Shown here piece after piece: positions 35,720 through 44,683 of a DNA stretch of 64,000 nucleotides (positions within the stretch are counted from its first letter, which is position 1; each line of letters opens with the position of its first letter). Source of the DNA: Algibacter pectinivorans (GTDB lineage: Bacteria; Bacteroidota; Bacteroidia; Flavobacteriales; Flavobacteriaceae); assembly GCF_900112595.1 (NCBI RefSeq), contig NZ_FOMI01000010.1, positions 1 to 64,000 of the forward strand. Direction: 5' to 3'. Below the pieces are notes generated by a model. It was not told the DNA's origin. It saw only the letters and a program-made list of their open reading frames with translations, and ran no database searches. The translations under genes and the position numbers were made by a program.

Positions 35720-38638
35720 TTAATCTTCTATCGCTTCATAAATTAAACGTTGAATATCTGTTCTAATATTCTCCTTTAATAATAAGTTTTTACCCGCATG
35801 TGGATAGGTTCTATTTGCCAAAAACACATAAACAATTTCTTCTTCCGGATCTGCCCAAGCATAAGTTCCTGTAAAACCAGAATGCCCGAAGCTCGTCATA
35901 GACACACAACCACAAGTTGGTCCAGAATCGCCTAATTGTGGTTTATCGAAACCAATACCACGTCTATTATTATTTCGGCAATAATAGCAGGTGTTAAACT
36001 TATCTACCGTTTCTGGTTTTAAATAGCGTTTACCACCATAATATCCCTTTTGCAAATACATTTGCATAATCTTAGCCACATCGTTTGCATTACTAAATAC
36101 GCCTGCATGACCACCAACGCCATTTTGCATGGCAGCTCCCATATCGTGCACATAACCGTGTACTTTTTGGTATCTGTAATAGTCATCAATTTCTGTAGGT
36201 ACTATTTTTTTGCTACTCACTTTACGATACGGATTATACATGGTATGATTTGCTCCCAAAGGTTCATAAAAATGCGATTGCACTAACTCATCTAATGTTC
36301 TGTCGTAATGATATTCAATAAATTTCTTTAAAATGTAATAAGGAAAGTCGCTATAACGATATCTTTTAGTTTCTAGAAGCTCAGATTTTCTAATTATCTC
36401 GGGTAAAGAGTCCTGATAATCAGTTCTTAAAAACAAATCTTTAGTCACCTCTACATCAAATTCTGGACTACGAACTTTTCTATAATATTTTTTACTTGGT
36501 CGTTTTGTAACCGAATCTAAAGTATGGTAATAAAAAGGCTCCCAAGGTCTTAATTGGGCATAATGCGATAACATACTTTTTAAAGTAACATTGGCCTTAT
36601 TAGAGTTTTTATACTCTGGTAAAATGGTAGACAATCTAGTGTCTAGCGTTACAATACCTTGCTCCTCTAGCTCCATTAATAATGGTAGTGTTGCCAAAAT
36701 TTTAGTTAATGAGGCTACATCGTAAATATTATCGAATTCTACTTTTTCTTTTTCGCTGTAGGTATGCTTACCAAAATTCTTATTGTAAACTACTTTACCT
36801 TTTCTGGCCACCAATAATTGAATACCTGGTGTCATTTGTCCTTTAATAGCGTAGTTTGCTAAAGAGTCTAATTTGGCTAATTTTTTAGAACTCATACCAA
36901 CACGCTCTGGTATAGTATACCCTAAATTTTTAAGCTCGTTATATTGTATGCCCTCACCGGCTTTAAAATAATTTCCAATAGACACTGGTAATGTTCCTTT
37001 AGCAGCTAAAGATCCAAAAATTAGTTGTGCCGATTTACGCTGCGCAATTTCACTGTTTTGGTAGCTTACTACAATACCTTCAATATTTTCGATAGTATTT
37101 AAGCTAGAAAGCGCGTAGGGTTTTACAAAAGCATCTAAAATAACAGTATGAGATTGTGCCATTTCGTTAAGCCAAACCAATTCTTTACTAGTAAACTTAT
37201 AAGGTTTCCAAGGATTATCATTAGACCTATGAAACCCTACTATTACTGTATTATACGGTTTTAATTTATTCATTAAAGAGAACAAATTATCCGATTGAAT
37301 TTCGTGTACTTTGGTGTATTTTTTTAATTCATTAAGAAAGGGTGCTCCAGAGTCGTCTCCTAGCTTTACGTAGGCCATAGTTTTAGTTTCTAAACGACGT
37401 AATGGTAAAATGTCTGCTTTATTTTTTACAACCGTAATAGCATTTTCAAGTAATTCCTCATATAAAATATCGTCCTGCAACCTGTTTAAATCATTCGATA
37501 AATTATAAAGCCCAATAGGTTCGTAATTATGAAGACCTACTTTATATTTTGCTTGAAGAATCTTTTTTACCGAATGTGCTAAACGAGCCTCTGTAATGTC
37601 ACCTTTATTATATGCTTCTATTATTTTAGAAACACCAATACCTACGTTTTCGGACATAAGCATGACATCGTTTCCTGCTTTAAAAGCCGCCAAATCAATA
37701 TCTCCTGTTTCGCTAAAATCGGCTGCTCCTTTCATGGTTAAAGCGTCGGTATAAATAAGACCTTTAAAACCTAAACGTTCCTTTAAAATATCGGTTACAA
37801 TATGTTTTGATAAAGATGAAGGATAATTTTCTCGTGTTTCTAAACTTGGTACATTTAAATGCGCCACCATAACACTTGATAAGCCTTCGGTAATTAATTT
37901 TTTATACGGATATAGCTCAATGGAATCTATACGTTTTTCATTAAAACTAATAGTTGGTAAGGTTTTATGGGAATCTTGATCGGTATCGCCATGTCCAGGA
38001 AAATGTTTGGCATTTGCTAAAACACCAGCATCTTGCATACCTTTCATAAAGGCTAATGCTTTTTCGGTTACATTGTCTCTATCTTCACCAAAAGACCTAT
38101 TACCTATAATAGGGTTTTTAGGGTTTGTATTAATATCAACCACTGGGGCAAAATTAAAATGTACACCCAAGCGTTTACAATGCTCGCCTATTTGTCGTCC
38201 TGCTTGCTCTACTAACTTGTTGTCTTTTATAGCACCAAGTGTCATATTCCATGGAAATGCATACGTAGAATCTAAACGCATGCTTAAACCCCACTCCGCA
38301 TCCATACCAATAAGTAATGGAATTTTTGAAAGTGATTGTAACTCATTATTTAACCTTGCTTGCCTGTTAGGTCCACCTAAGGAATAAATAATACCGCCAA
38401 TATGATGGTCTTTAATGGTTTGCACCACTTTATTTTTTGTGTCTTGATCTTGATTAGACATTACCTGAACCATATACAACTGCCCCACTTTTTCTTTTAA
38501 TGTCATGGAGGCATACACGCTATCTACCCACTTTTTTTGTGCAGCAACGTCTTTAGTTAACAAGGGATTAATTGAAGTTTGTGCAATTACAGGTAATACA
38601 AATAAACATGTAATTATGGAAATATAGATATGACGCAT
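35720..38638 (-). CDS. Family 3 glycosidase (NagZ-like) fused to a serine hydrolase/beta-lactamase domain
   Basis: 972 residues. A signal peptide (1-19, ending VIAQ) precedes a glycoside hydrolase family 3 domain (about 35-370). KHFPGHGDTDQDSH carries the His/Asp acid-base dyad of NagZ enzymes, and IYTDALTMKGA the nucleophile Asp. A GH3 C-terminal-like segment (about 390-570) is followed by a class C beta-lactamase-related serine hydrolase domain (about 590-965) with catalytic SLTK in DVASLTKILATL and YSDFPYYIL. It probably removes GlcNAc from cell-wall fragments; the serine hydrolase may act on peptide or ester parts. Single gene, periplasmic by its signal. Confidence 0.93.
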   Translation of the reverse strand: MRHIYISIITCLFVLPVIAQTSINPLLTKDVAAQKKWVDSVYASMTLKEKVGQLYMVQVMSNQDQDTKNKVVQTIKDHHIGGIIYSLGGPNRQARLNNELQSLSKIPLLIGMDAEWGLSMRLDSTYAFPWNMTLGAIKDNKLVEQAGRQIGEHCKRLGVHFNFAPVVDINTNPKNPIIGNRSFGEDRDNVTEKALAFMKGMQDAGVLANAKHFPGHGDTDQDSHKTLPTISFNEKRIDSIELYPYKKLITEGLSSVMVAHLNVPSLETRENYPSSLSKHIVTDILKERLGFKGLIYTDALTMKGAADFSETGDIDLAAFKAGNDVMLMSENVGIGVSKIIEAYNKGDITEARLAHSVKKILQAKYKVGLHNYEPIGLYNLSNDLNRLQDDILYEELLENAITVVKNKADILPLRRLETKTMAYVKLGDDSGAPFLNELKKYTKVHEIQSDNLFSLMNKLKPYNTVIVGFHRSNDNPWKPYKFTSKELVWLNEMAQSHTVILDAFVKPYALSSLNTIENIEGIVVSYQNSEIAQRKSAQLIFGSLAAKGTLPVSIGNYFKAGEGIQYNELKNLGYTIPERVGMSSKKLAKLDSLANYAIKGQMTPGIQLLVARKGKVVYNKNFGKHTYSEKEKVEFDNIYDVASLTKILATLPLLMELEEQGIVTLDTRLSTILPEYKNSNKANVTLKSMLSHYAQLRPWEPFYYHTLDSVTKRPSKKYYRKVRSPEFDVEVTKDLFLRTDYQDSLPEIIRKSELLETKRYRYSDFPYYILKKFIEYHYDRTLDELVQSHFYEPLGANHTMYNPYRKVSSKKIVPTEIDDYYRYQKVHGYVHDMGAAMQNGVGGHAGVFSNANDVAKIMQMYLQKGYYGGKRYLKPETVDKFNTCYYCRNNNRRGIGFDKPQLGDSGPTCGCVSMTSFGHSGFTGTYAWADPEEEIVYVFLANRTYPHAGKNLLLKENIRTDIQRLIYEAIED

Positions 38639-38933
38639 AAAAGATTTGTTAAGGGAAATTATTAGTTATACTAGTAAACACTAATAATCATGCCAAAATA
38701 ATACATTTAAAAAGAAGATTAAAAGACTTTAAGATAGATTTATAAAGAAGTTAAAAACAATTTTTATAATTCTACTTTGGACTTTTGGTTTTGTAATGCT
38801 TATTTAATTCGAATACTTATGGTTTTAATATAGCTGAATACTAAAAAAAATGCCACAGACAAATGATTATAGTAGTTTTACCCACTAAAAGAAACTTTTA
38901 AAATATAAAAAATTGATAATTTAAATAATAGGC

Positions 38934-39419
38934 TTATTTAACAAAACGCCCGTGCCAGCTTTCGCTTGCAGGTACTTCCCAGTTTTCCTTAAACTCTGCA
39001 ATATTAGTAACTAAGTTATTAAAAACAATGGTGTTTTTAGAAACTGCTTTATCCTTTGCCATTTTTCTGAAATCTGAAAGTGTTTTATGAGCTACATATT
39101 CGCCTTGTTTGTAAGACACATTCATTTTATCCATTAAATCGACATTATAGTCTTTTTCTAATTGTTGAATAAAATGCACCGACGAATCTATGGAGCAACC
39201 CGTAGCTTTGTTTACATCTTGATTTAAAGCTAACACAATAAAACGCTTATACTTAATGGTATAGCCTGCTTGTAAATCGCTACCATGAGCTGTCCAATTT
39301 TCTATAAAGATATCGAGTTTAGCTTGGATTTCTTCAAGTTCGGCCTCTGAAAATGAACGGTTGGCTTGGTAAATCCAAACTCTTGATTCTTCTGGTAATG
39401 TTGTAAAATCTACTAGCAT
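38934..39419 (-). CDS. Conserved Bacteroidota protein (often called ABC transporter ATPase, without support)
   Basis: 161 residues, soluble. No Walker A or ABC signature is present, so the ATPase name I recall being attached to homologues is not supported. Recognisable conserved parts are EESRVWIYQANRSFSE, IENWTAHGSDL, CSIDSSVHFIQQLEKDYNVDLMDKMNVSYK and the C-terminal PASESWHGRF. The cysteine in GCSIDSS is in a well conserved-looking motif. It is last in the amidase-MCE-Fe-S operon. Function unknown. Confidence 0.78.
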   Translation of the reverse strand: MLVDFTTLPEESRVWIYQANRSFSEAELEEIQAKLDIFIENWTAHGSDLQAGYTIKYKRFIVLALNQDVNKATGCSIDSSVHFIQQLEKDYNVDLMDKMNVSYKQGEYVAHKTLSDFRKMAKDKAVSKNTIVFNNLVTNIAEFKENWEVPASESWHGRFVK

Positions 39420-39467
39420 TTAATTTACTTATTGGGGGTTTTAATTTTAACTAAAAATTAAATTTAG

Positions 39468-39487
39468 ATTCCTGCTTTTGCGGGAAT
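39468..39487 (-). other. Short hairpin between the CCG-domain gene and its downstream neighbour
   Basis: ATTCCTGC (39468-39475) and GCGGGAAT (39480-39487) pair with one G-T and a TTTT loop. The minus strand lacks a strong T-run after it, so partial termination or mRNA end-protection is more likely than full termination. Similar ATTCCTGC hairpins are, as I recall, common in flavobacterial intergenic DNA. Confidence 0.45.
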
Positions 39488-39493
39488 TTATTT

Positions 39494-40285
39494 TTATAAA
39501 CCTTGAGCGTTTGCAATTAATTCTGCAATGTCCAAGACTTGAACTTCGCTTTCTTTTTCTTTTGCTTTTACACCATCTGTCATCATGGTATTGCAATACG
39601 GACATCCAGTAGCAATAATATCTGGATTGGTTTCTAGTGCACCTTCTGTACGAAGTACATTAATATCCATATCTCCTTTTTCGGGCTCTTTAAACATTTG
39701 GCCTCCTCCAGCACCACAACATAACGCTGTACGCTTGTGTCTTTTCATTTCGGTAAGGGTTGCTTTGGTTTTTTGCAACACTTCTCTTGGCGCATCGTAC
39801 TCGTTATTGGCTCTACCTAAATAACAAGGGTCGTGAAACGTAATACGTTTACCTTTATAGGTATCGTTTAAACCTTCTAGCCTGCCAGCGGCTATAAGTT
39901 GATTTATAAATTGCGTATGGTGTAACACTTCGTACTGCCCACCTAAACTTGGGTATTCGTTTTTTAAACAGTTAAATGAATGCGGATCGCAGGTTACTAT
40001 TTTTTTTATTTGGTAAGCGTTTAAAACCTCGATGTTTGTAACAGCTTGCATTTGGAATAGAAACTCGTTTCCGGCACGTTTTGCAACATCGCCCGTACAA
40101 CTTTCTTCGGTTCCTAATACGGCAAAATCGACATTGGCTTTGTTTAAAATTTTAACAAAGGCTTTGGTTATTTTTTTTGCTCGATCGTCAAAACTACCTG
40201 CAGATCCTACCCAAAATAATATTTCGGGTTGTTTTCCTTCTGCCATAAAATCGGCCATTGTTGGTACTTTTAGTAATTCGCTCAT
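39494..40285 (-). CDS. CCG-domain (Fe-S) protein, heterodisulfide-reductase-D-like
   Basis: 263 residues, soluble. CCG repeats of the HdrB/GlpC type: FHDPCYLGRANNEYDAPREVL, KRHKRTALCCGAGGGQMF and ATGCPYCNTMMTDG, plus earlier VTCDPHSFNCL. The first CCG copy (WVGSAGSFDDR) lacks its cysteine. It probably binds a non-cubane Fe-S cluster and accepts electrons from the membrane ferredoxin-type protein encoded at 41095-42408. The final electron partner is unknown. Confidence 0.9.
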   Translation of the reverse strand: MSELLKVPTMADFMAEGKQPEILFWVGSAGSFDDRAKKITKAFVKILNKANVDFAVLGTEESCTGDVAKRAGNEFLFQMQAVTNIEVLNAYQIKKIVTCDPHSFNCLKNEYPSLGGQYEVLHHTQFINQLIAAGRLEGLNDTYKGKRITFHDPCYLGRANNEYDAPREVLQKTKATLTEMKRHKRTALCCGAGGGQMFKEPEKGDMDINVLRTEGALETNPDIIATGCPYCNTMMTDGVKAKEKESEVQVLDIAELIANAQGL

Positions 40286-40351
40286 AATGTTTTATTTAAT
40301 ACCTACTTTGATTTTACGCTTTGCAGGATTATTATTAAATGTTGGTTGCTA

Positions 40352-40430
40352 CGTTAGGGATTGCAGCGGCATCCTTTTTTTGCTGCCATAAATGGCAAAA
40401 AAAGACCTGCCTGCCGGCAGGCAGGCGCCC
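40352..40430 (+). repeat. Dispersed flavobacterial repeat, copy 1 (31-bp deletion form)
   Basis: Runs from CGTTAGGGATTGCAGCGG to the CGCCC after the palindrome CCTGCCTGCC/GGCAGGCAGG (40406-40425). From the start through GGCAAAAAAAGA it matches the opposite-strand element at 54078-54187 with about three mismatches in 54 bp. It then lacks exactly 31 bp present there (the ACAACGGAAAGCCCGACC part). It lies inside the operon gap between the CCG and secreted-protein genes. No ORF. Confidence 0.8.
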
Positions 40431-40438
40431 AAATTATT

Positions 40439-41092
40439 TTATTCGTCTTCTTTTTTACGTAATAACATTAACTCTTGGTTATAGTTTTTTGCACTTTCTA
40501 TTAGGCTAACCGGGACAATGTTATAGAATAACGGGGAATCGGCATCGTAATTAACCATAACCCATTTGTTATTTGTGTGGTTGTCTTTTAGGATAATGGT
40601 GATGCGATCTTTCATGAATACTTCGAGAGCATTATTAGTTTTGAATGTAACATCCATACCTTTTCCGGCCATCATGGTTTTCATCATGGTTTTAGCTTCG
40701 TCGTTAAATTCTTGTTTATGAAAGCTCATATCCATTTTCATATCGTAAGAGACAAAAACGTACGTAACACTATCCTTTTGGTTTGTATACACTTGGGATA
40801 ATTTATAGTTAGGTACTGTTTTTGGAATGTTTATTGAAAAGTCTTCGTTACCCTCGAACATGCTTTTAAAAACCTCTTTTATGGATGCTTTGGGTGCTAT
40901 TTCGAATACTTTTGGATGCGTCATGTCTATAATTGCATCGTAATCCCTATTATTCATGTCTGTGAACATTTTTAGGGCGACATCATTGACTTCCTTAAGG
41001 GCTTGCTCGTTATTTTGTGCGAAACCAAGCCCACCTAAAAGTAGCAAGGCACTGAATACAACGATTTTTATTTGTGGTGTTTTAATTGTCAT
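40439..41092 (-). CDS. Secreted protein of unknown function
   Basis: 217 residues. A signal peptide (about 1-25, ending GLGFAQ) is followed by an alpha-beta region: LKEVNDVALKMFTDMNNRDYDAIIDMTHPKVFE resembles the start of NTF2/SnoaL-like folds, then strands YVFVSYDMKMDMS and RITIILKDNHTNNKWVMVNYD. A Met-rich helix (AKTMMKTMMAGKGMD) is unusual. No catalytic motif. It sits 2 bp after the membrane Fe-S gene, so a link to that complex or to the envelope is possible. Confidence 0.72.
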   Translation of the reverse strand: MTIKTPQIKIVVFSALLLLGGLGFAQNNEQALKEVNDVALKMFTDMNNRDYDAIIDMTHPKVFEIAPKASIKEVFKSMFEGNEDFSINIPKTVPNYKLSQVYTNQKDSVTYVFVSYDMKMDMSFHKQEFNDEAKTMMKTMMAGKGMDVTFKTNNALEVFMKDRITIILKDNHTNNKWVMVNYDADSPLFYNIVPVSLIESAKNYNQELMLLRKKEDE

Positions 41093-41094
41093 AG

Positions 41095-42408
41095 CTATTC
41101 GTCTTTCCAGTTTAACCTATCCATTTGATTGTATGGCCAAGGTGCTCCATTATTCTCGATATTAGTCATCATGTTATTTAATTCTACTGGTGCTGCAGAT
41201 TGCTCCATAACTAAATAGCGACGCATTTCTAGAATGATAGACAGCGGGTCGATACTTACCGGACACGCTTCTACACAGGCATTACAGGTGGTACATGCCC
41301 AAAGCTCTTCGTGGGTAATGTAATCGCCTAGTAATTGTTTACCATCGTCTTTAAACTCTCCATTATTGGCATCGATATTTTTACCGACTTCCTCTAAACG
41401 GTCGCGAGTGTCCATCATTATTTTTCGTGGCGATAATTTTTTACCGGTAAGGTTTGCTGGACATTCGCTAGTACACCTACCACATTCTGTACAGGTATAA
41501 GCGTTTAATAATTGTACCCAGTTTAAATCTTGCACATCGCTAGCTCCAAATTTTGCTGGCACGTCATCTTCGGCACCTTCGGCAGGAGCTGCAAATGGAT
41601 CTGCGTTTGGATCCATCATCATTTTTACCTCGTTGGTTACCGCCTCTAGGTTATTGAACTGTCCTTTAGGTTGTAATTTACCGTAATAGGTATTTGGAAA
41701 GGCTAATAATATGTGTAAATGTTTTGAATAGTATAAATAGTTTAAAAATACTAGTATGCCTACAATATGCAACCACCATGCACCACGCTCGATAAAATGC
41801 AGTGTGCCTTCTGAAAGCCCTGAAAACCAAGGCGCCATAAATTGACTAATTACATTACCCGAGTTTAGGGCTTGAAACTGTACATCGGTAGCATTCATGA
41901 TTAAAAACAGTGACATTAATACCATTTCGAAATACAGAATATAGTTACCATCGTTTTTAGGCCAGCTTGTCATTTCGCTTTTCCAGAAACGTGCAATTTT
42001 AATAACGTTTCTACGCAGCCAAAATATAATTACAGCTATAAAAACTAAGCATGCTAAAACCTCGAATGTTCCTATTAAAAATCCGTAAACCGATTGTGGT
42101 AACACACTTAAACCAATACGGTGTGTGCCCGCTAAACCATCGATAATAATTTCTAAGACTTCTATATTGATAATGATAAAGCCAATATAGACTACAACAT
42201 GCAAAAAACCAGAAATTGGGCGACGTACCATTTTACTTTGGCCTAAGGCAATCATAGCCATGTTTTTCCAGCGTTGCGATTTATTATCGCTAACCGCTTT
42301 ATCTTGTCCTAATTTAATGTTCCTTATTAGCTTTTTAACATTTTTGGCAAAAAAGCCAATGCCCAAAAAAAGTACTACTGCAAATAGTATGTTTGGTATA
42401 TATTCCAT
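41095..42408 (-). CDS. Membrane-bound 4Fe-4S protein (HdrE/NarI-like plus ferredoxin domain)
   Basis: 437 residues. The N-terminal two-thirds has about five to six membrane segments of the nitrate-reductase-gamma type (for example GFLHVVVYIGFIIINIEVL, LACLVFIAVIIFWL, GAWWLHIVGILVFLNYLYY). The C-terminus has two 4Fe-4S motifs, CTECGRCTSECP (about 305) and CTTCNACVEACPV (about 375). This is the architecture of DsrM/HdrE-HdrD-type membrane quinone-linked electron carriers. With the soluble CCG protein downstream it forms a split HdrD-like module. Natural electron donor and acceptor are unknown. Confidence 0.9.
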   Translation of the reverse strand: MEYIPNILFAVVLFLGIGFFAKNVKKLIRNIKLGQDKAVSDNKSQRWKNMAMIALGQSKMVRRPISGFLHVVVYIGFIIINIEVLEIIIDGLAGTHRIGLSVLPQSVYGFLIGTFEVLACLVFIAVIIFWLRRNVIKIARFWKSEMTSWPKNDGNYILYFEMVLMSLFLIMNATDVQFQALNSGNVISQFMAPWFSGLSEGTLHFIERGAWWLHIVGILVFLNYLYYSKHLHILLAFPNTYYGKLQPKGQFNNLEAVTNEVKMMMDPNADPFAAPAEGAEDDVPAKFGASDVQDLNWVQLLNAYTCTECGRCTSECPANLTGKKLSPRKIMMDTRDRLEEVGKNIDANNGEFKDDGKQLLGDYITHEELWACTTCNACVEACPVSIDPLSIILEMRRYLVMEQSAAPVELNNMMTNIENNGAPWPYNQMDRLNWKDE

Positions 42409-42413
42409 AGTGT

Positions 42414-43355
42414 TTAGTTAGATTCTGGTTCTTGGTAAGGTATTTCTTTTTTAGAAAGAATTCTGGTGTAGCGGTTAGGATGCAATTTAAAATCTAACAA
42501 TAGAGCTTCCAATTCGCTAGTAGCTCCTTCTAGATTATTATACAATTGATCATCCTTTAATAATTTACCCATAGTACCTTTACCTTGTTCTAAATCAGCC
42601 AAAAGTGTATTAAAATTAGCTAAAGTAGATTCTAAATTTTTAACGGTTTGTCCTAAATCTGACTGCGATAATGATCCTGAAATTTTAGTAAGATCGCTAG
42701 TTGCTTTCTCTGCATTTGTTAATACCGCATCAATTTTAGCTTCGTTAGCTATCATTAATTGATTTAATGAATTAGATGTGCTTTTAAAAGAATCTATCGT
42801 AGAACTTAAACCGGCTATACTTGTTTGTAGGTGTGCTTTAGTTTTCTCGTCGAAAATATCGTTTATATTGTTAAGCAAGGAATCGGCACCAACCATCATA
42901 ATTTCTATTTTTTCTTGCAATGGCGTTAAGCGTTGGTTTACCAACTCGGTTAAACCTGCTTTTATAGAACCTTTTAAAACGGCACCATTTTTAGCTTGTT
43001 CTGCACCATCAAATGCAGGCACTATAGCAACAGCCTTACCTCCTATTAAGCCAGTTTCATACAACTCTGCTTTACTATTTTTCGAGAATTTAAAATCGCT
43101 ATCTACTATAAGTTCAATTAGAAGTTTCCCTGATCCATCGCCTTTAAACCCTATTTTAGTAACTTGCCCAACTGCAAGTCCATTAATGGTAACAGGTGTA
43201 GATGGTACTAAACCTTCAACATTATCGTACTCTGTATAAAAAGTAAGCGACGAGTTAAAAAGGTCTCTTCCTTTTAAATAATTAAAACCATAATATAATA
43301 ATATGATGCCCAATAATACGAGTACGCCTGTTTTTACTTCTCTTGTTATTTTCAA
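42414..43355 (-). CDS. MCE/MlaD family lipid-transport protein
   Basis: 313 residues. One N-terminal membrane segment (about 9-27, GVLVLLGIILLYYGFNYLKG), an MCE domain (about 38-115, FYTEYDNVEGLVPSTPVTINGLAVGQV) and a long helical C-terminal region (about 130-295) that may form a needle-like assembly. MCE proteins carry phospholipids between inner and outer membranes with ABC partners (MlaEF). MlaE/F genes are not in the window. It lies 51 bp after the amidase gene and 5 bp before the Fe-S gene. Confidence 0.92.
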   Translation of the reverse strand: MKITREVKTGVLVLLGIILLYYGFNYLKGRDLFNSSLTFYTEYDNVEGLVPSTPVTINGLAVGQVTKIGFKGDGSGKLLIELIVDSDFKFSKNSKAELYETGLIGGKAVAIVPAFDGAEQAKNGAVLKGSIKAGLTELVNQRLTPLQEKIEIMMVGADSLLNNINDIFDEKTKAHLQTSIAGLSSTIDSFKSTSNSLNQLMIANEAKIDAVLTNAEKATSDLTKISGSLSQSDLGQTVKNLESTLANFNTLLADLEQGKGTMGKLLKDDQLYNNLEGATSELEALLLDFKLHPNRYTRILSKKEIPYQEPESN

Positions 43356-43406
43356 AATAGAATGCTTTAGATAAACAAATTTAATATAAATTTAAGAAGA
43401 ATACCT

Positions 43407-44507
43407 TTATTTAGGTAGCGATTTTAAAGCTTCGCTAAGGGCAATCTTTTTACCGTCTTTAAAAGCGACAATAAAACTGGATTTATAACCATTACTTTTA
43501 GCTTCGCGTTCTAAAACTCTAATATTTTCATAATTAGAAGTATTACCGTAAAAGTACTTATATAAACCGCCTACCTTTACTCTAGAGATATTGCTTAAGC
43601 CTTTAAAGTTATAAGGTTTCGTTTCTAAAGCTTTTGAACTGGCTGCTATTTGTACCTTAAAAACTAAATTAGAAGCATTACTTGGGGTTATAGATACATT
43701 ATTTTCGCCAATTTGATAATGGCTAACATTGGTTTCTAGACTTTCTTTATACTGCAAAATGGCTTCTTTTATAGCATTTGCCATTTGAGTTTGTCCTTTA
43801 CTAGAATTTAAATAAGCGCCTTCGATTTTGTTAGTTAAAAAACCCAGTTCTACCAGCACACTAGGCATTACTGTTTGGTGTAAAACTATAAAACCAGCTT
43901 GTTTTACCTTTCTGTCTTTTCTGTTTAATTGACTAGTAAACTTTTTTTGAATTAAGCTTGCCAATTGTATACTTTGGTCTAAATACTCTTCTTGGCTTAA
44001 CAAAATACTCATAACCGATTCTGGTGAGTTAGGATCGAACCCCGCATAGTTTTTTTCGTAGTCGTCTTCCATAAAAATTACAGAGTTTTCTTTTTTAGCG
44101 ACTTCAAAATTGGTTTTGTTACGGTGTGTTCCTAAAACAAAAGTACCAGCTCCGTAGGCTTGCGATGTATGCGAATCGCAATGAATAGAAACAAATAAAT
44201 CAGCCTTTTCTTTATTTGCTATTTTACCTCTTACAAATAAATCGATAAAAACATCTGTTTTACGAGTGTAAACTACCTTTATATCTGGATGCTTTTCTAA
44301 CTCTTTACCAACGGCTAAAACAGTTTTTAAAGCAATATCTTTTTCCTTGTAACCATTTCCTAAATTACCAGGATCTTTACCTCCATGGCCAGCGTCTAGC
44401 ACCACCACAAATTTATTTTTGGCCGTTTGCAAGTCGCTTGCTATAAATGAAGATAATGTTAATACTAAGATAAAAGATACGAAAATTAATAACTTGTTCG
44501 TTTTCAT
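43407..44507 (-). CDS. N-acetylmuramoyl-L-alanine amidase (Amidase_3)
   Basis: 366 residues. A signal peptide (1-26) and an Amidase_3 domain (about 33-240). Zinc ligands are visible in VLDAGHGGKDPG, in SIHCDSH, and in the glutamate of VLVELGFLTNKIEGAYL. The C-terminal region (about 278-365) has a SPOR-like pattern (VFKVQIAASSKAL, YKYFYGNTSNYENIRVLEREAKSNGYKSSFIVAFKDG). It cleaves the amide bond between MurNAc and the stem peptide, probably at the septum. First gene of the operon leading through MCE to the Fe-S genes. Confidence 0.94.
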   Translation of the reverse strand: MKTNKLLIFVSFILVLTLSSFIASDLQTAKNKFVVVLDAGHGGKDPGNLGNGYKEKDIALKTVLAVGKELEKHPDIKVVYTRKTDVFIDLFVRGKIANKEKADLFVSIHCDSHTSQAYGAGTFVLGTHRNKTNFEVAKKENSVIFMEDDYEKNYAGFDPNSPESVMSILLSQEEYLDQSIQLASLIQKKFTSQLNRKDRKVKQAGFIVLHQTVMPSVLVELGFLTNKIEGAYLNSSKGQTQMANAIKEAILQYKESLETNVSHYQIGENNVSITPSNASNLVFKVQIAASSKALETKPYNFKGLSNISRVKVGGLYKYFYGNTSNYENIRVLEREAKSNGYKSSFIVAFKDGKKIALSEALKSLPK

Positions 44508-44675
44508 TGGATGAATACTATTTTAAATCGTTTGCTGTTTAAATCTGTACAAAGCATCTTTTAATAATGCCTAAATAGAATGAACTATGTATTTGATTTT
44601 AACGGCTAAAAAAGTGGGGTTATTTTAATTTTAAATTTTTAGTTGATTATTAAATCAATCACAAAAAAATATATG

Positions 44676-44683
44676 TAATTTTG
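44676..44683 (+). promoter_or_regulatory. TAATTTTG box overlapping the predicted lptD TTG start
   Basis: TAATTTTG fits TANNTTTG. If it is a real -7 box, transcription begins after the TTG at 44681, and translation must start downstream. No -33 TTTG occurs at the normal spacing, so chance is possible. Confidence 0.35.

Noticed and set aside
38934-39419. Calling the 161-aa protein an ABC transporter ATPase
   Set aside because: No Walker A, Walker B or ABC signature is present.
42778-43239. Reading frame of 153 codons opposite the MCE gene
   Set aside because: Antisense shadow of a clear MlaD-family gene.
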